Below, piece after piece: positions 8,730 through 17,015 of a stretch of DNA of 64,000 bases. Positions within the stretch are counted from its first letter, which is position 1, and every line of letters starts with the position of its first letter. Below the pieces are notes generated by a model that did no database searches, was not told the origin of the DNA, and was given only the letters and a program-made list of their open reading frames with translations. The translations under genes and the position numbers were made by a program. The DNA comes from Desulfomicrobium sp. ZS1 (GTDB lineage Bacteria; Desulfobacterota; Desulfovibrionia; Desulfovibrionales; Desulfomicrobiaceae): assembly GCF_024204645.1 (NCBI RefSeq), contig NZ_CP100351.1:2232001-2296000 (forward strand), written 5' to 3'.

Positions 8730-8958
8730 GCACGCCTTGCGGCCTGCGGCCCGCTGTTGGAATCGTATCTGGTCATGGACGAAGCTTCCCTTCGCCCATC
8801 ATCTGACCCCCAAATCCGGAACGCGGGCGCGTCATTTTCCTTCTTGACCCAGCCCGGCGTAACGCGCCATGTTTAGCATTCTGCGCAGAAACTTGGCCAT
8901 GCCCATCTTCCTGTGACTGGGGCATGGCCCAGCCGGTATCATCGATCCCAACAGTTTC

Positions 8959-9591
8959 ATGGAGTTCTCACAGACCATGCTGTCCCTCTTCATTCTCCTG
9001 TTCATCGTGCTTTGCGCCCTGGTCCTTTTCATCGGCGGCTGGCTGCCTGCGGACGTGGTCGGGATCATGGTCCTCGCCGCCCTGGCCCTGACCGGAATGG
9101 CGGCCATGGTCGTCGGAGACTGCCTGACCATGGAGGAGGCCTACCACTCCATCGAATGGAAAGTGATCTTTCTCATCGCCGGCATGCTCCCGCTGGGCAT
9201 GGCCATTGAGAACACCGGGGCGGCGCAGATGGGGGCCGAGGCACTCATAGGCATGGTCGGCGACCTCGGCCCGCGCTGGGTCGTGGCCGCGCTGTTTGGG
9301 GTGACGGTACTCGGCACGCAGGTCATTCCCACTGCTGCCCTGGTGGTGCTCATGGCACCGGTGGCCCTCGGCGCGGCTTCGACACTGGGCATCTCACCGC
9401 AACTCCTGATGATGACCGTGGCCATGGCCGCTTCAGCGAGCTTCGCGAGCCCCCTGTCACACCCGGCGCATCTGCTGGTCATGGGCCCCGGCGGATACAA
9501 GTTCATGGACTATGTAAAAGTCGGCGCACCGCTGACTCTTGTGGTCATGGCCGTGTCGGTCTGGCTGCTGCCCATGCTTTGGCCAGCATGA
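8959..9591 (+). pseudogene. Internally deleted SLC13/DASS-family transporter
   Basis: The 210-residue frame joins two pieces that are far apart in normal family members. Residues 8-45 (LSLFILLFIVLCALVLFIGG and the helix after it) are the N-terminal first helices. Residues from about 55 (DCLTMEEAYHSIEWKVIFL) onward are the C-terminal transport half, including QVIPTAALVVLMAPV and SFASPLSHPAHLLVMGPGGY. The central part, normally several helices and two TrkA-C domains (some 350-400 residues), is absent, yet the frame is preserved. No ribosome binding site precedes the ATG. It lies next to the hydroxylase remnant in what looks like decaying DNA. A functional mini-transporter cannot be excluded but is unlikely. 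Confidence 0.65.
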
Positions 9592-9755
9592 GCCCGCACG
9601 GCATAGACAACCGGTCTGCGCCCTGCTTCATCGCAAGCCAAGCTTACGCTCATTGCCGCGAATATGGCTCAACATACTCAAACGCGTGATAAATTCCCAC
9701 ACCGGGTATTCTCCAGATGATGCTTCTTGCCTGTCCAAGCATCCGTATCGCTGCC

Positions 9756-10940
9756 TCACGCCGCACGAAAATGCTTGCGATTCAAAATGAAGACCAACCA
9801 AGCAGTGACCATTTGGATCGCCACGGCCAGGGCTGAAATCGTCCAATACCCAAGCGAAAACTTGGCGATCAGGCCTGCGTCCACCAGCCCCCGGTTGAGC
9901 CAGAAGTGGATCATCACGGCCAGGGCCACGCCCGGACAGACCAGGGCGTAGGAACTCACCGAAGTCTCGCGGCCGGTGACGTATTTGGCGACATAGCCCA
10001 ACCGGCACAGCACAAGCCCGGTCAGCAGGGCGAACAGGAGCTGGGCGGAAAGATATTGCGAGAGCATCATCAACCGTTCGGCCCCGCCGCCGGTCAGGCC
10101 GAAGTGCTCGTCAAGGCCGTGGTTCTGGCGTAGCGACAGGATGCCGATGATAGTCAAAAGCGGAATGAAGACCGAAAGAGTCGGGGCTGTCTCGATGTTG
10201 GCCCCGTTCTCCGCCAGTGAACGAATCCCCAGGACCAAGGCGATGGCCGCGATCAAGGCGGCGGCGATCAGGAAAAAAGTCGAAAGAACCAGCCCCGTTC
10301 CGGCCATCAAAGGCGCTGCCGACAATCCGGCTGGCGCCGCCAGCCCGACGCCGATCATGGCCAGGGCGAACGCAGGCAGGGCCTGGGCGAATGAATTGTT
10401 GCCGGCGCAGCTGAACCCACCGGACGTCATCACCCGTCCCATGAAGTTTCCCAGCATGCGAAAGGCCAGAACGCCGATGGCGAGAAAGGTCAGCACGGCC
10501 ATGGGAAAAAGGTATTCCACCACGCTCCACAGGCCCGGCACGAAGACCATACCCAGAATGAAACAGACGTTGACGGTCATCGCCAAGGCCAAGGGCATAG
10601 CCAACAGCTGCGTCTCGGCGTTGGAGGAGCATAGCTGGGCATAGGCGGGCGTAAGTTTCCACTGCCGGAACCGGGCCAAGTTCCAGAGCAGGTATTTGAT
10701 GTTCAGAAACGCATAGAAAGCGATCCCCGCCACCGCCAGGACGATCATGACGCGAACGCCCGCCCCGCCTGCGGAAAACGAGGCGACGATATCCTCGAAC
10801 ACGGGAACAGAGCGGCCAGGATGCTTTGTCCAGTGCATGAGCCACATGAAGAAGGACACGCTCAGTCCTCCGCTCCCAAGGGATGTCAAAAAATAAAGCG
10901 GCGCGTAATTGTCGGACGGCCTGCTTGATGCTTCGGTCAT
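9756..10940 (-). CDS. Polytopic membrane protein, TsoY/TehA-like
   Basis: A 394-residue protein with about ten hydrophobic segments. The start is set by AAGGAGG five bases before the ATG; a longer frame upstream is not coding. Recognisable stretches are YAPLYFLTSLGSGGLSVSFF near the N-terminus, a loop around KYLLWNLARFRQWK, and SGGFSCAGNNSFAQ. The overall plan resembles the TehA/voltage-dependent anion channel superfamily and the family I recall as TsoY, some of whose members are selenoproteins; this one contains no in-frame UGA. Transport substrate unknown. No co-directional neighbour is close enough to suggest an operon. Confidence 0.5.
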   Translation of the reverse strand: MTEASSRPSDNYAPLYFLTSLGSGGLSVSFFMWLMHWTKHPGRSVPVFEDIVASFSAGGAGVRVMIVLAVAGIAFYAFLNIKYLLWNLARFRQWKLTPAYAQLCSSNAETQLLAMPLALAMTVNVCFILGMVFVPGLWSVVEYLFPMAVLTFLAIGVLAFRMLGNFMGRVMTSGGFSCAGNNSFAQALPAFALAMIGVGLAAPAGLSAAPLMAGTGLVLSTFFLIAAALIAAIALVLGIRSLAENGANIETAPTLSVFIPLLTIIGILSLRQNHGLDEHFGLTGGGAERLMMLSQYLSAQLLFALLTGLVLCRLGYVAKYVTGRETSVSSYALVCPGVALAVMIHFWLNRGLVDAGLIAKFSLGYWTISALAVAIQMVTAWLVFILNRKHFRAA

Positions 10941-11398
10941 GTCATCCTCCTTTCCCATACGAGGGGTCAATTTCAGCTTCCACGGATTCGGCATGCGCGT
11001 CGGGCGCGGGAATGAAAAGCGGCACCTGAAAACAGACGCCGCCGCTCCGGATTCAGGCGACAAACCTAGTCAAAGGCCTTGTCGACGCTCCAGACCTCCC
11101 AAACCTTGCCGACCAGACCCGGACCAAGTTTCAATGTTTGCTTGCCCGGTCTCCAACCAGAAAGCGCGGCCTGAGTTCTCTTGATTTCGCGAACACGTTG
11201 GAAAGCCTGGATTTCACGCAGGACCTCGATTCAGTAACGATAGCTTTAATCAATAAATCCCACCATAACCCATAAGACAGACCTTGAGCAAGAAAAGTTA
11301 ACATTTTCTCAGTCCCACCCTTTCGATCGGAAAACATAACGGCACGTGACATGACGGTGTCCGTACTTCTCAACAGCCACAATTCAGCAAATTACGAC
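10941..11398. other. Intergenic region with no recognised gene
   Basis: About 460 bases between the divergent membrane protein gene and the terC leader promoter. Short open frames on both strands lack ribosome binding sites and family resemblance. I see nothing else in it. The promoter for the minus-strand membrane protein must lie near 10960-11050 but no convincing box was found. Confidence 0.4.
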
Positions 11399-11428
11399 TT
11401 GACGATTCTGGAAGACAATCTGTATTTA
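11399..11428 (+). promoter_or_regulatory. Candidate sigma70 promoter of the terC riboswitch transcript
   Basis: TTGACG at 11399-11404 and TATTTA at 11423-11428 are separated by 18 bases. The predicted transcription start falls a few bases before the GAAGGGG that opens the riboswitch aptamer, which is the strongest argument for this call. Confidence 0.5.
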
Positions 11429-11436
11429 TATTTATT

Positions 11437-11527
11437 GAAGGGGAGTAGCTCCTCGAGACAAGGTCAACATCACTGGCGCGAGAGCGCTTGGCCTTGTCGT
11501 CGGATCAAACCGATGAGCAAGACCTTC
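11437..11527 (+). promoter_or_regulatory. yybP-ykoY (Mn2+) riboswitch aptamer
   Basis: The segment begins GAAGGGGAGTAGC and ends GAGCAAGACCTTC, which are the conserved strands enclosing yybP-ykoY aptamers; GAAGG and CCTTC pair to close P1. Inside, CAAGGTCAACA and TTGGCCTTGTCGTC can form the paired arms, with GCGCGAGAGCGC a stable hairpin. This RNA class senses Mn2+ and often precedes manganese exporters or TerC-like proteins, as here (terC starts 262 bases downstream). The 3' P1 strand also forms the 5' strand of a terminator, which gives a clear on/off switch: ligand-stabilised P1 should prevent termination. Recognised by eye from consensus; a covariance-model search would confirm. Confidence 0.85.
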
Positions 11528-11558
11528 AGCATGACAACCATGCTGGAGGTCTTTTTTT
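11520..11558 (+). terminator. Riboswitch expression platform / intrinsic terminator
   Basis: A 14-bp stem, AGACCTTCAGCATG pairing with CATGCTGGAGGTCT (one G-U) around an ACAAC loop, followed by a run of seven T. The first eight bases of the stem are the 3' closing strand of the yybP-ykoY aptamer, so aptamer P1 and terminator are mutually exclusive. Confidence 0.9.
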
Positions 11559-11788
11559 ATTGACCTCCGGCCAACTTCCGGAGGTTCCATGAAGGTTTTT
11601 TCTCCCCCTGCCCACGCCATCGGTCGCCAGCCATGGCCGCACCACCCTCGTTTCTCAGCCAACGACTCGCCCCGCCCTCCCGGCGGTGCCAAACGTCGTT
11701 TCGTTGAGCCGCTTTTCCCAATCCCGAATACCACAACCACGGGAGTCTGCGGCCTTCCCTTGGCTATGAATAAACTTTGGAGAAATAT

Positions 11789-12802
11789 ATGAGCACGTTA
11801 TCGCTGTGGGTCGGATTTCATGTTTTCATTTTCGCGCTCTTGCTCTTCGATCTTGGCGTGGTGCAGCGCAAAAACAAGGACATGAGCGTCGGCACGGCCC
11901 TGTGGGTCAGTCTGGGCTACGTGCTGCTGGCGCTCATGTTCGGGGCGGGGGTGTTTTATTTCAAGGGTTCGCAGGCCGGGCTCGAATTTCTGACGGGGTA
12001 TTTCATCGAGAAAAGCCTGAGCGTGGACAACATCTTTGTCTTCCTGCTCATCTTTCTGCATTTTTCGGTGTCCAAGGCCAATCAGCGCCGGATTCTCTTC
12101 TGGGGCATCCTCGGCGCCCTGGCCATGCGCGCCACGCTGATCATCGCCGGAGCCAGCGCCATCGCGACCTTCCACTGGCTGCTCTACGTGTTCGGTCTCC
12201 TGCTCATCGCCTCGGGCATCAAGATGCTCGTCACCATCAACCAGGAACCGGACCTTTCGCGCAACCGCATCGCCCGCTTCATGCGCAGCCACTTCCGGGT
12301 CACCGAAGACTTCGAGGGCGAGAAATTCTGGATCCGGCGCGACGGCCTCTGGTACATGACGCCCCTGTTCATGGTCCTCGTCATCGTCGAGGTCTCGGAC
12401 GTTATCTTCGCCATCGATTCCATCCCAGCCATCCTGGCCATCAGCAAGGACACGTTCATCGTCTATTCCTCCAACGTGTTCGCGATCCTGGGCCTGCGGG
12501 CCCTGTATTTCGCCCTGGCCGGAGTGATCCACCGCTTCCACTACCTGAAATACGGCCTCTCCTTCGTGCTCATCCTGGTGGGGGCCAAGATGACCGTGAA
12601 CACGTATTTCGGGACCAAGGTCATCTCGACGGAAATGGCGCTCATGGCCACGGCCGCCCTGATCGGAAGTTCCATGCTCTACTCCATGTACCGCACGCGG
12701 CAGGCCACGGCCTCGGAAACGAAGAAAACCCTGCGCTGGTGGATTCCGGGAACTCCGGCCCGCAAGGAGGAAAGAAAAGATCACAAGCAGGATGTGAACT
12801 GA
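11789..12802 (+). CDS. terC: TerC/Alx-family integral membrane protein
   Basis: A 337-residue TerC-family protein with about nine hydrophobic segments. The family's acidic membrane motifs are present: the FLTGYFIEKSLSVDNIFVFL block in helix 3 and VVIVEVSDVIFAIDSIPAIL in the second half, each carrying the conserved D/E-x-x-x-x-N/D residues expected for metal binding. The ATG was preferred to an in-frame TTG 12 bases upstream because GGAG is correctly placed. E. coli Alx, of this family, is linked to manganese export, and the upstream yybP-ykoY riboswitch independently points to manganese control here. The C-terminal tail after about residue 315 is charged (KEERKDHKQD). Confidence 0.9.
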   Translation: MSTLSLWVGFHVFIFALLLFDLGVVQRKNKDMSVGTALWVSLGYVLLALMFGAGVFYFKGSQAGLEFLTGYFIEKSLSVDNIFVFLLIFLHFSVSKANQRRILFWGILGALAMRATLIIAGASAIATFHWLLYVFGLLLIASGIKMLVTINQEPDLSRNRIARFMRSHFRVTEDFEGEKFWIRRDGLWYMTPLFMVLVIVEVSDVIFAIDSIPAILAISKDTFIVYSSNVFAILGLRALYFALAGVIHRFHYLKYGLSFVLILVGAKMTVNTYFGTKVISTEMALMATAALIGSSMLYSMYRTRQATASETKKTLRWWIPGTPARKEERKDHKQDVN

Positions 12803-12869
12803 TAATTGGATGCGCATCCAAAAAGCCACGCAGCAATGGATGCGCGCCCAATTCCGACAAATAAGACCC

Positions 12870-13226
12870 CTACTGCATGACCACCCAGCCGTCGGGCCCC
12901 TTCACGAAACGCACCGTGGTCATTTCCTTGGAACGCCCTGCAATTGGGACGGTCATATCGACCTCGACGTCACAAACAAAGCCGGGGGCTTCCTTGGCCT
13001 CCGTGCAGCCGATCTTCTTGACGGCGTGCAATTCCGTTTTGCCCAAGGAATCCGTAAACGACTTGCCCACTCCGCCAAACAGCTTTCCGGCTTCGTCGAG
13101 GCTTTGAGCGGTTTTTGCCATGTCTTTCTCAAAGGCGGCCCGGATGTCGGCCTCGGACGGTTCGCCGGAGCAACCCACTGCCAAAAGCGACACGGCCAAT
13201 ACGGCTCCTGTCAGCATGAATTTCAT
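12870..13226 (-). CDS. Small secreted lipoprotein
   Basis: A 118-residue protein with a typical lipoprotein signal: MKFMLTGAVLAVSLLAVGC, with the lipobox LAVGC placing the lipidated cysteine at residue 19. The mature part is short and soluble, with two cysteines (in IGCTEA and FVCDVEV) that could form a disulfide and a terminal beta strand MTTVRFVKGPDGWVVMQ reminiscent of periplasmic DUF domains. I do not recognise a named family. It is transcribed toward terC, so it is not in the terC operon. A Shine-Dalgarno run (GCAGGAGGAA) precedes the ATG. Confidence 0.8.
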   Translation of the reverse strand: MKFMLTGAVLAVSLLAVGCSGEPSEADIRAAFEKDMAKTAQSLDEAGKLFGGVGKSFTDSLGKTELHAVKKIGCTEAKEAPGFVCDVEVDMTVPIAGRSKEMTTVRFVKGPDGWVVMQ

Positions 13227-13300
13227 TTTTCCTCCTGCGGTTACGGATACTGAAATCTTTCGATCAGAGTGAAATTGAATAGTGGCTGTAAACGGGACGG

Positions 13301-13328
13301 TTGTCCAACTCCTGTCTTTTCATATAAA
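13301..13328 (+). promoter_or_regulatory. Candidate sigma70 promoter
   Basis: TTGTCC at 13301-13306 and TATAAA at 13323-13328 with a 16-base spacer. It would start a transcript near 13335 that runs into the intrinsic terminator at 13562-13592 without crossing a credible gene. Confidence 0.45.
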
Positions 13329-13334
13329 TTGGGG

Positions 13335-13592
13335 GGCTGAATCATTCCTGATCCCCGTTCAATAAAGAGGTAGATCCCCGCCATGTCCCCGATATTCTCC
13401 CAAGAAACGTTGACTTCCACGCCTCCCTATGCTCAAGGTTCCGCTCCCGGGCGCGCTTCTTCCCGAGATCGGGCCACGCATGTTATCGAAAACAGAACAT
13501 GCGCAAGGTTCGACTGTTTTTCAAGCCCTTGCCCTGGAAACAGAATTCCTGATGACTTAAGGGCTCCGGCCACGCAAGGCCTGAGCCTTTTT
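13335..13592 (+). ncRNA. Candidate structured non-coding RNA
   Basis: Between the lipoprotein and the Nif3-like gene is a 258-base stretch bounded by a sigma70-like promoter and a strong intrinsic terminator. It contains several stable hairpins: CGCATGTT/AACATGCG around 13476-13502, CAAGG/CCTTG around 13503-13530, and CCCG-rich pairings around 13445-13475. The one short open frame inside lacks a ribosome binding site and looks non-coding. I could not match it to a known RNA class. A 6S-like rod or a free-standing small RNA are the main possibilities; the long-range pairing expected of 6S is only partly visible. It could also be an attenuating leader of the Nif3-like gene 113 bases downstream. 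Confidence 0.4.
13562..13592 (+). terminator. Intrinsic terminator
   Basis: GGCTC-C-GGCC pairs with GGCC-T-GAGCC around a six-base loop (ACGCAA), with one C/T mismatch, and is followed by five T. It lies in a region without a recognisable gene, which is the reason for suspecting a small RNA upstream. Confidence 0.75.
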
Positions 13593-13704
13593 CGTTGTGC
13601 CTCGCATTGACATCACGGGGACTGGTTACTAAGTTTGCAGCTTTCCCTGTCCATCGGGCATATCGACAGGACGGCACAACGACCCGATTTTTTTACGGAG
13701 CTCC

Positions 13705-14664
13705 ATGCACCCCTCGACCCTGATCTCCCGCATTGAATCCACGGCCCCGCCACAACTGGCAGCGTCCTGGGACAAATGCGGCGTGCAGATTGCATCTGCC
13801 GCTTCGGAGGTCAAGACGTTGTGCGTGGCCCTGGACCCCAGTGCCGAAACGGTACGCCAGGCGGTGGAACATGAGGCGGACTTTCTGCTCTGCCACCACC
13901 CGCTCAGTCTCGCGCCCCGGCTGCCGAGCCGCCTGGACGACTTTCATGAAGTCCTGCGCCTGACCCTGGGCGCGTCTCTGTGGCTTTACAGCGCGCACAC
14001 CTCCCTGGACGCCAACCCGGACGGACCGGTCAACTGGCTGGGCCGCGCCCTGCGGATGCAGGACATGCGCATCCTTGAAGTGACCCGCCGCGAAACGCCG
14101 ATAATCGTGCGCCTGACGGACCCGGCCCTGCAGGAAAAAGTCCGGGATTTCGGAAGCGCCCTCGCCCGCCGCGACGGGCACATGGAAGAATATCTCCTCT
14201 GGCCGGATGAAAGCGCCGCTTTCAAAGCCAGGCTGGAACCCGGATCATCCTTCCAGGAGATCGCCCTGGCCGCGCCGGTGCGTGAATACGGTTTCGGATG
14301 CATCGGAACGTTGCCGGTCGCCCTGGCCTGGGATGAATTCGCAGCCCGTCTGAGCGCCCTTGGCCTGCCGCTGTCGCGCATGGTGGGGCAGGCTCCGGAG
14401 AGCGTCGTCCGAGTGGCCTATTGTCCCGGATCGGGAGCCGAGCTTGGGCCGGCCGCCTTCGCGGAAGGCGCGGACGTCTATCTGACCGGCGACGTCAAAT
14501 ACCACCAGGCCCAGGCCGTGCAGGACCTCGGCCTGACCATCGATGTCGGACATTTTTGTCTTGAAGAGACCATGATGCGCATCTGGAGCGAAGACCTGGA
14601 CCGCGAACTGTCCCCCGAGGGAGTTCGGGTCGTCTTTCTGCCGGGCCGCAATCCTTTTGTTTGA
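13705..14664 (+). CDS. Nif3-like dinuclear metal-centre protein (YbgI family)
   Basis: A 319-residue member of the Nif3/YbgI/DUF34 family. Metal ligands are visible as the LLCHHPL pair at about residues 62-64, the AHTSLDA motif near residue 97, and the C-terminal DVGHFCLEE motif containing GH and E. It has the longer form with an inserted middle domain. Members form toroidal hexamers with two metals per subunit; a GTP cyclohydrolase-type activity has been proposed but the true function is unsettled. It precedes the zinc-ribbon coiled-coil gene by 55 bases on the same strand. These two are commonly neighbours in Deltaproteobacteria and are probably co-transcribed. Confidence 0.9.
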   Translation: MHPSTLISRIESTAPPQLAASWDKCGVQIASAASEVKTLCVALDPSAETVRQAVEHEADFLLCHHPLSLAPRLPSRLDDFHEVLRLTLGASLWLYSAHTSLDANPDGPVNWLGRALRMQDMRILEVTRRETPIIVRLTDPALQEKVRDFGSALARRDGHMEEYLLWPDESAAFKARLEPGSSFQEIALAAPVREYGFGCIGTLPVALAWDEFAARLSALGLPLSRMVGQAPESVVRVAYCPGSGAELGPAAFAEGADVYLTGDVKYHQAQAVQDLGLTIDVGHFCLEETMMRIWSEDLDRELSPEGVRVVFLPGRNPFV

Positions 14665-14718
14665 ATCTTCCCGGGGAACATCCCGGAAAATTGATACGTT
14701 TTTGAGGAGGATGCTACC

Positions 14719-15450
14719 TTGAGTATTTATATGGAACAGATCGAGCAGCTGGTCGTGCTGCAAAAAGTGGATTCGGAGATGATCACCCTGCAGCGCATCC
14801 TCGAAGACGCGCCCAAGCAGCTGCAGAGCCTGCAGGAAAAACAGGCCTACCTCAAGCAGCAGCAGGCCGTGATCCAGGAAAAGGTCGACGTGCTGATGGA
14901 GCAGAAGAACCGTCTGGAAAGCGAGATCGAAAACGACACCCAGAAGGTCAAGAAGAGCAAGAACAAGCTCATGATGGTCGAAAACACCAAGGAATATCAC
15001 GCCATGATGCGTGAGATGGACACCATGGAGAAGATGAACCGCTCCCGCGAGGAAGAAAAGGCCAATCTTCTTGCGGATCTTTCCGACCTCGAAGGTCGCA
15101 AGGATGCCCTGCAGGGCGACATCGACAGCCTGGAAGCGACCATCACCGCCCAGCAGTCCACCCTGGACCAGGAATTGGCTGAAAAGCGCGCCCGTATCGA
15201 AATCCTGGACAAGGAAAAGAAAAAGGCCTCCGAGGCCGTTCCTGCGCCGATCCTGACCCGCTACAATTTCATTCGCGACCGCATTCCGAATCCGGTCATC
15301 GTGCCGGTCAGCGAAGGCGTATGCCAGGGCTGTCATGTGGTCATCCCGCCCCAGGCCTTCATCGACCTGCAGAAGGGCGAGCAGATCCTAAGCTGTCCCA
15401 ACTGCCTACGCATCATTTTCTGGGAGCGTCATTTCTCGGGTAATGATTGA
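14719..15450 (+). CDS. Coiled-coil protein with C4 zinc ribbon
   Basis: A 243-residue protein made of a long heptad-rich coiled coil (about residues 10-180, very rich in Q, E and K) followed by a C-terminal C4 zinc ribbon with CQGC and CPNC pairs separated by some 20 residues around PPQAFIDLQKG. This is the zf-RING_7/CT398-like family, which resembles FlgJ- or Rpn-like adaptor proteins but has no assigned biochemical role. The TTG start is chosen because GAGGAGG lies eight bases upstream, while the next ATG, four codons on, would be 20 bases away. It immediately precedes rnpB. Confidence 0.85.
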   Translation: MSIYMEQIEQLVVLQKVDSEMITLQRILEDAPKQLQSLQEKQAYLKQQQAVIQEKVDVLMEQKNRLESEIENDTQKVKKSKNKLMMVENTKEYHAMMREMDTMEKMNRSREEEKANLLADLSDLEGRKDALQGDIDSLEATITAQQSTLDQELAEKRARIEILDKEKKKASEAVPAPILTRYNFIRDRIPNPVIVPVSEGVCQGCHVVIPPQAFIDLQKGEQILSCPNCLRIIFWERHFSGND

Positions 15451-15456
15451 TTTTTT

Positions 15457-15813
15457 GCGGAGCCGGACAGGCTGTCGCTGCCGATCGCAAGATCGGGAGA
15501 GGAAAGTCCGGACACCACAGGGCAGGATGCTGGATAACGTCCAGCGGGGGCGACCCCGGGACAGTGCCACAGAAACAAACCGCCCGGACTTCATGTCCGG
15601 GTAAGGGTGAAAAGGTGGGGTAAGAGCCCACCAGTTGCCGCGGTGACGCGGCAAGCTAGGTAAACCCCATCCGGTGCAAGACCAAATAGGAAGGTGACCG
15701 GCCCGGTCACGACCCTTCGGGTAGGTTGCTGGAGACGGCGGGTAACCGCCGCCCTAGAGGAATGACAGCCGCCCGGCAACGGGCACAGAATCCGGCTTAT
15801 CGTCCGGCTCCGT
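15457..15813 (+). ncRNA. rnpB: RNase P RNA, class A
   Basis: The P1 strands CGGAGCCGGAC and GTCCGGCTCCG close the molecule. Conserved core segments are all present: GAGGAAAGTCCGGACACC (CRI/P4 side), CACAGAAACA, GGTAAACCCC, GCAAGACCAAATAGGAAGG and the 3' P4 strand AGAGGAATGACAGCCGCC followed by ACAGAATCCGGCTTAT. The size, about 357 bases, and the bacterial A-type domains are normal. It catalyses 5' maturation of tRNAs. It begins only about six bases after the stop of the zinc-ribbon gene and ends about a dozen bases before ispDF, with a TATTTTTT tract at its 3' end. Confidence 0.97.
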
Positions 15814-15824
15814 ATTTTTTGATA

Positions 15825-17015
15825 ATGACACACTCACTTTGGACCATAATCCTGGCTGCGGGCCAGGGTTCGCGTCTGGCTCCGGCAACGGGCGGCACAC
15901 GCAAACAGTTTCTGCACCATGAGGGACATCCCCTCTATTGGCGCAGCGTCCTGACCATGTCCGCAGTGCCTGCACTTGCGGGCGTGGTCCTTGTTTTTCC
16001 GGCCCAAGAGCTGGACCTGCGCAGCGCTGAACTCGAAACCCTCAAAAATATCGCGGACCCCGGCGTTCGCATCCTGGCTGTTTCCGGCGGAGACAGAAGA
16101 CAGGACTCCGTACGCCTGGGCCTGGCAGCCCTGCCCCGGGATTGCACCCGGGTGCTTGTACACGACAGCGCTCGACCCTTTTTCACGCCCGCCCTCGTAC
16201 AGGCCCTCCTTGCAGGTCTGACGGATGAGGACTGCGGCGTCATCCCCGTCATCCCCGTCACGGACACGATCAAGCAGGTCGAAAACAACCTGGTCCTGTC
16301 CACGCTCGCGCGCGAAACCCTGCGTGCGGTCCAGACCCCGCAGCTTTTTCCGGTCGACCTGCTGCGGCGGGTCCACGAACAGGCCCTGACAGAAGACTGG
16401 ACGGTCACGGACGACGCCAGCATGTTCGAACGCGCCGGCCTCACCATCCGGACCGTGCCCGGCGAAACCGCCAATCTGAAGATCACAACCCCGGAGGATC
16501 TGCGCGTGCTCGCCACCCACACCCCACTGCCCGTGCCCTGTACCGGATTCGGCTACGACGTGCATGCCTACGGCGGCAACCGGCCCATGGTCCTGGGCGG
16601 CATGCCCATCGCCGGGGCCCCTTTCGTCAAGGCGCACTCCGACGGCGACGTGCTCCTGCACGCCCTCTGCGACGCCATCCTCGGCTGTCTCGGGCTGGGG
16701 GACATCGGCGATCATTTTCCGGACAGCGACGAGCGCTTCGAAAACATCTCCTCCGCCATCCTGCTGTCGGAAGTCATGGACAAAGCTCGCGCTTCGGGGC
16801 TTTGCCTCACCCATGTCGATCTGACCGTCATCGCCCAGACCCCGCGCCTGACTCCGCACAAGGCGGCCATCCGCGGCAACGTGGCGCGCCTGCTTGAGCT
16901 TTCTGACCAGCAGGTCAATGTCAAGGCGACCACGGAAGAACACCTGGGCTTCACCGGCCGCAAGGAAGGAATCAAGGCCGTGGCCGTCGTCACGGGGACA
17001 AGGACGCTTCCATGA
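15825..17015 (+). CDS. ispDF: Bifunctional IspD/IspF (MEP isoprenoid pathway)
   Basis: A 396-residue fusion. Residues 1-230 are IspD (MEP cytidylyltransferase), with ILAAGQGSRL, KQFLHHEG, VHDSARPF and TPQLFP motifs. Residues 235-396 are IspF (MECDP synthase), with GYDVHAYGG (the DxH zinc motif), FVKAHSDGDVLLHAL and GDIGDHFPDSD. It performs steps 2 and 5 of the MEP pathway. Such fusions are known in alpha-, delta- and epsilonproteobacteria. The ATG lies 12 bases after the 3' end of rnpB, and there is no visible Shine-Dalgarno, only a T-rich stretch; the longer frame upstream runs through rnpB and is not coding. It overlaps gltX by four bases. Confidence 0.93.
   Translation: MTHSLWTIILAAGQGSRLAPATGGTRKQFLHHEGHPLYWRSVLTMSAVPALAGVVLVFPAQELDLRSAELETLKNIADPGVRILAVSGGDRRQDSVRLGLAALPRDCTRVLVHDSARPFFTPALVQALLAGLTDEDCGVIPVIPVTDTIKQVENNLVLSTLARETLRAVQTPQLFPVDLLRRVHEQALTEDWTVTDDASMFERAGLTIRTVPGETANLKITTPEDLRVLATHTPLPVPCTGFGYDVHAYGGNRPMVLGGMPIAGAPFVKAHSDGDVLLHALCDAILGCLGLGDIGDHFPDSDERFENISSAILLSEVMDKARASGLCLTHVDLTVIAQTPRLTPHKAAIRGNVARLLELSDQQVNVKATTEEHLGFTGRKEGIKAVAVVTGTRTLP

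Noticed and set aside
8832-9131. Minus-strand frame ending MAKFLRRMLNMARYAGLGQEGK-like residues
   Set aside because: Looks protein-like at its end but overlaps the SLC13 remnant in antisense and lacks a ribosome site; chance is more likely.
11351-11563. A 70-codon frame across the terC leader
   Set aside because: It runs through the riboswitch and terminator; no ribosome site.
11806-12864. Second and third long frames over terC
   Set aside because: Alternative-frame translations rich in H, R and P; the TerC frame has all family motifs and a ribosome site.
13383-13610. A 75-codon frame in the candidate RNA region
   Set aside because: No ribosome site, no recognisable protein pattern, and it crosses the terminator.
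14245-15336. A 363-codon minus-strand frame over the Nif3-like and zinc-ribbon genes
   Set aside because: It spans two real genes in antisense, and its L- and H-rich composition reflects the coiled-coil gene.
15834-16943. A 369-codon minus-strand frame opposite ispDF
   Set aside because: Shadow of codon usage in ispDF; no start signal.
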